In this document: piece after piece, positions 13,939 through 18,081 of the stretch
How positions within the stretch are numbered: the stretch's first letter is position 1
How the letters are laid out: each line of letters starts with the position of its first letter
Assembly (NCBI GenBank): GCA_017397695.1
Contig: JAFQIF010000019.1
Span: 1 to 18,081 of the forward strand
Reading direction: 5' to 3'
DNA from: Clostridia bacterium
GTDB taxonomy: Bacteria; Bacillota_A; Clostridia; Christensenellales; Aristaeellaceae
DNA: 18,081 nucleotides
Notes under the pieces: model-generated
Seen by the model: the letters and a program-made list of their open reading frames with translations, nothing else
What the model was told of the DNA's origin: nothing
Databases searched by the model: none
Translations under genes and position numbers: made by a program

Positions 13939-14151
13939 TCAAATTTCAATCGCCGAAGCCAGCTGCTTATCAATGGTATAGCGTCCGTCCTTAATGGATA
14001 CGACACAGCCGCCGCGCAAATGCGACACTACAGTGACCAGCTCGCCTGCATAGCAGCCCAGCGAGAAGAGGAAAGCGTCCATCTCCTCATCATCCGTTAC
14101 AACGCTTCTTACGATGTACTCCCTGCCTTCCTGAGCTTGTATCAGATTCAT
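13939..14151 (-). CDS. feoA: Ferrous iron transport protein A
   Basis: Small SH3-like cytoplasmic protein that assists FeoB in Fe(II) uptake. The 70 residues show the typical pattern: an N-terminal strand EYIVRSVVTDDEEMDAFLFSLGCYAGELVTVVSH, then GGCVVSIKDGRYTIDKQLASAIEI with the usual final strand in which FeoA proteins place the regulator-like A-I-x-V/I end. The start at 14151 has GGAGG 7 bases upstream. It is first in the feoA-feoB-zip cluster, downstream of a promoter shared in its control region with the divergent DtxR-type regulator. FeoA itself looks intact, although its partner FeoB is broken. Confidence 0.93.
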   Translation of the reverse strand: MNLIQAQEGREYIVRSVVTDDEEMDAFLFSLGCYAGELVTVVSHLRGGCVVSIKDGRYTIDKQLASAIEI

Positions 14152-14199
14152 ACGGCTTCCTCCATTTCCAATAATGTTATACGTGCCTAATGCCCGTGC

Positions 14200-14228
14200 A
14201 TTTTACCATGGCAATTGATCTCTTACAA
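14200..14228 (-). promoter_or_regulatory. Probable promoter of feoA
   Basis: On the minus strand TTGTAA (14223-14228), 17-base spacer, TAAAAT (14200-14205). A palindrome AATGCCCGTGCATT (14189-14202) overlaps the -10 element and could be an operator. Confidence 0.5.
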
Positions 14229-14264
14229 TCTCTTTTTCACATTTTCCCAGAAGAGACGACTTTG

Positions 14265-14278
14265 TTAGTTTTTGCTAA
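14265..14278. promoter_or_regulatory. Candidate metalloregulator operator
   Basis: TTAG and CTAA half-sites separated by six bases (TTAGTTTTTGCTAA) in the divergent region between feoA and the DtxR-type gene. DtxR-family sites are built on TTAG...CTAA, so this is a reasonable but unproven site. A further ACTAAC lies at 14338-14343. Confidence 0.35.
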
Positions 14279-14394
14279 TATATAAAAAGTCATCAATTTT
14301 TCAGCTGGAGAGTTGTTTGCTGCCATGGATTATGATAAACTAACAGATAAGTACCGCCCGCACAGTGAAGCGCAGGCAGACAGGAGGCGATCTC

Positions 14395-14778
14395 ATGGCC
14401 GTATCCGAAGCCATTGAAAACTATCTGGAAACCATCTATATCCTCTCACAGCAGCAAAATGAGGTGCATGCGATCGACATCTGCTCGTATCTGTCCTATT
14501 CCCGCCCGACAGTCTCCATCGTACTGCGCCAGATGCGCGAGCATGGCCTGGTTACTGTCAACGAGGAGAATCATATCTTCCTCACCGAAGAGGGCCTTGC
14601 CATTGCCGCGCACATGTATGAGCGCCACGAGCTGCTCACCAACATGCTGATGATGCTGGGCGTCAGGCGCGAAACCGCGCTTCACGATGCCTGCAAGATC
14701 GAACATGACCTCAGCGATGAGACGTTCGAGGCGATCAAGCGCCATATGCAGGCCTATACCGAGAATAACCGCAAATAA
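14395..14778 (+). CDS. DtxR/MntR-family metal-dependent transcriptional regulator
   Basis: Winged-helix repressor that binds DNA when loaded with Fe(II) or Mn(II). The 127 residues comprise the helix-turn-helix (about 20-65, SYSRPTVSIVLRQMREHGLV as recognition region, wing at 52-64) and the dimerisation domain (70-120). There is no C-terminal SH3 domain, as in MntR. Probable metal ligands by alignment are Asn9 and Glu12 in IENYLETIY, His78 in ERHELL, and Cys100, Glu103 and His104 in ACKIEH. The Cys is shared with iron-type DtxR/IdeR, while Glu12 resembles MntR. The start at 14395 has AGGAGG 7 bases upstream; an earlier in-frame GTG has none. It is divergent from feoA, so it most likely controls the feo-zip cluster. 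Confidence 0.93.
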   Translation: MAVSEAIENYLETIYILSQQQNEVHAIDICSYLSYSRPTVSIVLRQMREHGLVTVNEENHIFLTEEGLAIAAHMYERHELLTNMLMMLGVRRETALHDACKIEHDLSDETFEAIKRHMQAYTENNRK

Positions 14779-14823
14779 TCCGTCAGCAGCCGGAAAAGAC
14801 CACAATATCCCATAAATAATGAG

Positions 14824-14854
14824 AAGAGGACGCATGCAGCGTCCTCTTTTTCTT
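14824..14854 (+). terminator. Rho-independent terminator of the DtxR-type gene
   Basis: Perfect 10-base stem AAGAGGACGC/GCGTCCTCTT with loop ATGCA (14824-14848), followed by TTTTTCTT. It lies in the convergent gap to the ABC ATPase gene. Confidence 0.9.
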
Positions 14855-14873
14855 CCGGGCTCAGTTTTCAGTC

Positions 14874-15626
14874 TCAGTAGTTCGCCTCGCCGGCAAAGGC
14901 GCGGATCGCCTCGCTGCGGTTGCTGCCAAGCACCTCCTGCGCCGGACCATCCTCCACAACAAGGCCGTTCTCCATGTAAATGACGCGGTCAGCCACATCG
15001 CGGGCGAAGTTCATTTCATGGGTCACTACGACCATCGTGCGCTTCTCCTCTGCCAGCGCGCGGATGACGGAAAGCACCTCCTGCGTCAGCTGCGGATCGA
15101 GCGCGCTGGTCGGCTCATCGAAGCAGAGGATATCCGGATCCATGCACAGCGCACGCGCAATGGCCACGCGCTGGCACTGGCCGCCGGAGAGATTGCAGGG
15201 ATATTCTGCCGCCTTGTCGGAAAGGCCCACTTTCTCCAGCAGCTCCAACGCTTTCTTTTCGGCTTCGGCTTTGCCGCGGCCCAGAACCAGCGTCTGCGGC
15301 GCAGTCAGGTTTCTGAGCACGGAGTAATGCGGAAAGAGGTTGTAATCCTGAAAGACCATGCCCATCCTCAGCATGAGCCTGCGCAATTCCCTGTCCTTTT
15401 TGTATACCGGCTTTCCGCCCTCGGTAACGACGAGCTGCTCGCCTCCGATGCGGATTTCGCCGCTGTCAATCGTTTCCAGATTGTTCATACAGCGCAGCAA
15501 CGTGCTCTTGCCCGAACCGCTGCGGCCAATGATCGCTACAACCTCGCCGCGCGCCACGCTTACGGATACACCCTTGAGAACCCCGGTTTCACCAAAGGAT
15601 TTCTGAACGTTGATTGCCTGAAGCAT
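14874..15626 (-). CDS. Polar amino-acid ABC transporter, ATP-binding protein
   Basis: ATPase of the GlnQ/HisP (PAAT) class, driving amino-acid import at the inner face of the membrane. The 250 residues contain Walker A GRSGSGKST (34-42), Q-loop Gln93 in VFQDYNLFPH, signature LSGGQ (146-150), Walker B ILCFDE (166-171) with the D-loop SALDP, and H-loop His203 in VTHEM. The residue after the signature is Cys151 where most members have Gln. The start at 15626 is chosen because AAGGAGG lies 8 bases upstream; an upstream TTG is inside that site's own leader. It begins 17 bases after the permease stop and is the last gene of the transporter operon. Confidence 0.96.
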   Translation of the reverse strand: MLQAINVQKSFGETGVLKGVSVSVARGEVVAIIGRSGSGKSTLLRCMNNLETIDSGEIRIGGEQLVVTEGGKPVYKKDRELRRLMLRMGMVFQDYNLFPHYSVLRNLTAPQTLVLGRGKAEAEKKALELLEKVGLSDKAAEYPCNLSGGQCQRVAIARALCMDPDILCFDEPTSALDPQLTQEVLSVIRALAEEKRTMVVVTHEMNFARDVADRVIYMENGLVVEDGPAQEVLGSNRSEAIRAFAGEANY

Positions 15627-15643
15627 TGGAAAAACCTCCTTTC

Positions 15644-16309
15644 TCAATCCTTGTAGTAATCCATGCGCTTGGTCAGATAGCTGAAAAAGAGCGTGACCAC
15701 GCCGTTCATGAGCAGATAGAAAAGACCTGCAACGAACAGCGGTTCCACGGAAGCCGTGCGGCTCGCCTCGTTTTTGGCAGCACGAAAAAGCTCCGAAACA
15801 GCGATGATGTTCGCCAGGGACGTATCCTTGACGAGCGTAATCACCTCGTTGGATACCGGCAGCAGCACGCGCTTGAAAACCTGCGGCAACACGACATTGA
15901 AAAACGCCTGTACCTTTGTAAAGCCCAAAACCTGGCAGGCTTCATGCTGACCAATGGGAATGGACATCATACCGCCGCGGAAAATCTCGGCAAAATAGGC
16001 CGCATAGTTGAGCGAAAACGCCAGAATAGTGGCCGCCATGCGGTCCAGATTCTGCCCCAGCACCATGGGAATGGCAAAATAGATCGCAAAAATCTGCAGC
16101 ATCAGCGGCGTGCCGCGCATCACCAGGATATACAGCGAGATCGGCATGCTGATGATACGGCGTTTGGACATACGCAGCAGCGCAATGACCATACCCAGCG
16201 GGATGGAGAAGACCAGCGTGGCAAAAAAAATGGTGAGCGTATTGGCAAAGCCGCTCTGCATGGAAGCGATCAGCTTGAGCATCGCCTCAGGATTGTTGAA
16301 GTATCGCAT
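15644..16309 (-). CDS. Polar amino-acid ABC transporter, permease
   Basis: Membrane subunit of the HisM/GlnP class, which forms a dimer as the translocation path. The 221 residues have about five hydrophobic helices, the early motif FANTLTIFFATLVFSIPLG, the RGTPLMLQIFAIYFAIP segment and the EAA loop GQHEACQVLGFTKVQAFFNVVLPQ-type sequence (about 123-146) that docks onto the ATPase. The start at 16309 has GAGG 5 bases upstream. It lies between the binding-protein gene (separated by repeat R5 and a long hairpin, about 260 bases) and the ATPase gene (17 bases). Only one permease gene is present, so it probably acts as a homodimer. Confidence 0.95.
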   Translation of the reverse strand: MRYFNNPEAMLKLIASMQSGFANTLTIFFATLVFSIPLGMVIALLRMSKRRIISMPISLYILVMRGTPLMLQIFAIYFAIPMVLGQNLDRMAATILAFSLNYAAYFAEIFRGGMMSIPIGQHEACQVLGFTKVQAFFNVVLPQVFKRVLLPVSNEVITLVKDTSLANIIAVSELFRAAKNEASRTASVEPLFVAGLFYLLMNGVVTLFFSYLTKRMDYYKD

Positions 16310-16346
16310 ATCTTCCTCTTACTCATGCATTGTATCAATTTGTAGT

Positions 16347-16499
16347 CGCGAAGCGAAGAAAGGAGTCTGAGGGTTCGGATTCTCCGAACTGGGGCAGGAG
16401 TGAATGACAGCCTGGCGGGCTGTCAGAGCTGTCCTGACCGACGAGCGTCGAGCGAGGAGATAGAAATCCCTCAGGCAGGTTCCGGGGCGGCCGCCCCGG
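16347..16499 (-). repeat. Palindrome-chain intergenic repeat, copy R5 (expanded)
   Basis: Read on the minus strand it starts with the perfect palindrome CCGGGGCGGCCGCCCCGG (16482-16499) and ends with TTCTTCGCTTCGCG (16347-16360). The second hairpin (arms CTGAGGG and CCCTCAG, at 16468-16474 and 16367-16373) is split by about 94 bases. Those bases hold three more palindromes: CGACGAGCGTCG, TGACAGCC/GGCTGTCA (16405-16425) and GTTCGGA/TCCGAAC (16373-16389). It lies between binding-protein and permease genes. Confidence 0.75.
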
Positions 16500-16522
16500 C
16501 ATTCCTCTGTCCTCCAGCGCGA

Positions 16523-16556
16523 GAATGAGGCTGTAATAGCGATTACAGCCTCATTC
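16523..16556 (-). promoter_or_regulatory. Long hairpin after the binding-protein gene, without T tract
   Basis: Perfect 15-base arms GAATGAGGCTGTAAT/ATTACAGCCTCATTC with a 4-base loop, 13 bases after the binding-protein stop. No T run follows on the minus strand. Such hairpins can protect the binding-protein mRNA from decay, so that it is made in excess over the membrane subunits; this role is inference. Confidence 0.65.
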
Positions 16557-16569
16557 ATATTGGAGGGAA

Positions 16570-17388
16570 TTACTTCTTGTACTCGGCAGCGTACTTAGCA
16601 ACGGTGGTTACGTCGTTGGCGAACCAAGCAGCGCGGATGGTATCGAGCGTTCCATCTTCCTGGATGGCGATGAGCTGCGCATTGATCGCATCTGCAAGCG
16701 TCGCTTCATCCTTGCGCACAGCGATACCGTATTCCTCGGCCTGCAGGATTTCGGGCAGCACAGCAAAGGCAGCTGGGTCAGCCTGCTGGGCGATATAGTA
16801 GTTGCCCACGACGGAGTCGATCAGCAGCACGTCAATGCCGCCCAGGCGCAGATCCATCAGCGCGGCGACAAAGTCATCGGACAGAGCGATCTCCGCGAGA
16901 GAGTCCTTGAGAGCCGGGTTGGCTTCCAGCACATCCACGGATGCAGAGCCCGCCTGCGTACCCAGCACCTTGCCGGCAACATCCGCCTGAGAAGCAATGC
17001 CGGAGTCGGCCATGACGACCATGATCTGCTCATTGGCCAGATACGGCATGGTAAAGAGCATCTGCTCCCTGCGCTCGGGGGTAATGGTCAGGCCGGACCA
17101 GATGCAGTCAATGTTGCCGCCGTTCAGTTCCAGTTCCTTGGCGTCCCAGGAGATCGGCTGCAGCACCAGCTCCACGCCCATGCGCTTTGCCACTTCCTTC
17201 GCCAGATCGATATCGAAACCGACATGCTCTCCATCTTCGGATACAAAGCCCATCGGCGGATACGCCTCGTCAAAACCCATGATCAGCTTTCCCTTGGCCA
17301 TCACGTCGGCCAGGCCCGTGTCTTCCGCCAGCGCGCAGCAGGTGAGCAGCATCATGGCAGCGATGAGAATAGCGAGCATCTTTTTCAT
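16570..17388 (-). CDS. Polar amino-acid ABC transporter, substrate-binding protein
   Basis: Extracytoplasmic binding protein of the SBP family 3 (HisJ/GlnH fold) that delivers an amino acid to the permease. The 272 residues start with a signal peptide: Lys2-Lys3, hydrophobic core, and CALA before Glu22 as a type I cleavage site; a lipobox on Cys17 or Cys18 would be poor. The mature part shows YPPMGF (43-48), VGFDIDLAKEVAKRMG, and WSGLTITPERR with Arg106 as the usual carboxylate-binding residue, and a late Asp in DVLLIDS. The start at 17388 has GAGGAG 9 bases upstream. First gene of the transporter operon, with a consensus promoter. The exact amino acid is not predictable. Confidence 0.96.
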   Translation of the reverse strand: MKKMLAILIAAMMLLTCCALAEDTGLADVMAKGKLIMGFDEAYPPMGFVSEDGEHVGFDIDLAKEVAKRMGVELVLQPISWDAKELELNGGNIDCIWSGLTITPERREQMLFTMPYLANEQIMVVMADSGIASQADVAGKVLGTQAGSASVDVLEANPALKDSLAEIALSDDFVAALMDLRLGGIDVLLIDSVVGNYYIAQQADPAAFAVLPEILQAEEYGIAVRKDEATLADAINAQLIAIQEDGTLDTIRAAWFANDVTTVAKYAAEYKK

Positions 17389-17441
17389 AAATCGTATCTC
17401 CTCTCGAAATACTTTAACAAGTTAGTGCTTTAGTGTGATAA

Positions 17442-17470
17442 AGTATAACACTGAAGAATGCTGTTGTCAA
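17442..17470 (-). promoter_or_regulatory. Sigma-A promoter of the amino-acid ABC operon
   Basis: On the minus strand perfect TTGACA (17465-17470), 17-base spacer, TATACT (17442-17447). Just downstream two CACTAA repeats nine bases apart (between 17421 and 17436) could be a regulator site; that is speculative. Confidence 0.85.
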
Positions 17471-17721
17471 TATGGTCGGCTAAAGAAACAAAGGTTATTT
17501 TTTCTTTCCCATTTTAAAATGGACGTGCATTCTTCCAATTCCGTGAGCGAAAACATGGCGCACCTGTGTCTATACAAATGAACACAGAAGACGGAGTACG
17601 CATGCAAAAATCGATGAGAAGGTGGGATGCCCGTTGGAAGGCAGTCAACCACAGAGGATTTGAAAGAATAATCAGAATCCAGCATCGTTTTGATTCGGTG
17701 CTGGGATTCATAAACATAAGA

Positions 17722-17853
17722 GATAGAAAGTACATTAAGGCAGCTTAATGCCGCCGCGAAGCGAAGAAGGGTCAAGGGATGAAATCCCTTGTCAGGGGCT
17801 TGGGGATGAAATCCCCAACGTAACCCAATCGAAGAAAAAAGCAAGAATCGGAG
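17722..17853 (-). repeat. Palindrome-chain intergenic repeat, copy R6
   Basis: Inverted near-copy of R1 (17-148). I count three differences in 132 positions, all at the end distal to the window edge, around the GGCGGC/GCTGCC hairpin and just past it. It has the same chain: GGGGATTTCATCCCC, AGGGATTTCATCCCT, TTCTTCGCTTCGC, third hairpin. Confidence 0.85.
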
Positions 17854-17899
17854 AGGGACCGAAGCCTGCCGCGACTATGCGAGTTTCCCGGGCGCCGAA

Positions 17900-18012
17900 G
17901 GCGACAATTACGATTCCGCTATACTTCTTAAGCGTGGTTTTTATTGAACGCGTAACCTGTTCGGTCAATGAAAAACGCACTGATGAAGTATACAGGAAGC
18001 TCAATTGTCGCC
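17900..18012. repeat. 113-bp imperfect palindrome
   Basis: Symmetric arms without any gap: GGCGACAATT (17900-17909) with AATTGTCGCC (18003-18012), TATACTTC (17920-17927) with GAAGTATA (17985-17992), and TTTTTATTGA (17938-17947) with TCAATGAAAA (17965-17974), the last with one T-G pair. Blocks between are about half matched. It could fold as one long hairpin in RNA or be the remains of a small mobile element. Confidence 0.7.
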
Positions 18013-18081
18013 TAATGGCTCCGCTGAGCTTCTTGTTTATCCAGCGCTTCGCGCATGGAAACGTTGGGCTGCCGCCCAAAC

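Larger units (their letters stand above)
17471..18081. other. Gene-free, AT-richer region with repeats
   Basis: No reading frame here has convincing family resemblance. The part 17471-17721 looks AT-richer than the rest and contains a perfect palindrome CCATTTTAAAATGG (17509-17522). A 48-codon frame from an ATG at 17602 with a GGAG 5 bases upstream runs into repeat R6 and is not supported as a gene. Then follow repeat R6 (17722-17853), the 113-bp imperfect palindrome (17900-18012), and at the very end a TTGGGC/GCCCAA hairpin (18064-18079) that may begin a further repeat module cut by the window edge. Confidence 0.6.

Noticed and set aside
17602..17748. 48-codon plus-strand frame with a GGAG five bases upstream
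   Set aside because: No recognised family, ends inside repeat R6, and no promoter is evident; too weak to call.
1..18081. CRISPR array or defence system
   Set aside because: The repeats are few, unequal in length and spacing, palindromic throughout and separated by genes; no cas, nuclease or toxin-antitoxin gene was recognised.

Overview
The window reads as chromosome of a Gram-positive, moderately GC-rich Clostridia-type bacterium (Bacillota). Pointers are an L27 precursor with a cleavable N-terminus next to its protease Prp, a DUF1292 protein, a SpoIID-type lipoprotein, strong AGGAGG ribosome-binding sites, and sigma-A promoters of the TTGACA-N17-TATAAT type. A Christensenellales-like lineage is my guess; nothing here proves it. 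Almost every gene is on the minus strand, so the text below runs from right to left when it follows transcription.

Layout. 1-1264: ribosomal operon rplU-prp-rpmA (minus) with its promoter, a long leader and a terminator. 1321-1995: deoC. 2137-2484: a YjbR-like protein (plus). 2526-4716: HAD phosphatase and MATE exporter, co-transcribed. 4796-4871: tRNA-Ala(GGC). 4952-5977: SpoIID-like lipoprotein. 6131-6904: EstD-type esterase. 6989-7183: a small basic protein. 7251-9485: comM then an RraA-like protein. 9605-11509: uvrC. 11703-12011: DUF1292 protein. 12100-14151: feoA, a broken feoB, and a ZIP metal transporter. 14395-14778: a divergent DtxR-family regulator (plus). 14874-17388: a complete polar amino-acid ABC transporter (binding protein, permease, ATPase). 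17471-18081 holds no gene I can support.

Functional links. The iron/metal block is the most coherent set: a DtxR-type metalloregulator faces feoA-feoB-zip. FeoB, however, has a frameshift just after its GTPase domain and has lost most of its membrane channel. A hairpin then covers the start site of the ZIP gene. In the ribosomal operon Prp is placed to trim the L27 made by the next gene.

The feature least explained by known genes is a family of dispersed intergenic elements, at least six copies in 18 kb. They are built from short palindromes whose arms differ between copies yet stay self-complementary, joined by a constant TTCTTCGCTTCGC segment. Two copies, near the two window ends and in opposite orientation, match at 129 of 132 positions. 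Next to the right-hand one lies a separate 113-bp imperfect palindrome. No CRISPR array, transposase, phage gene or defence system was seen.
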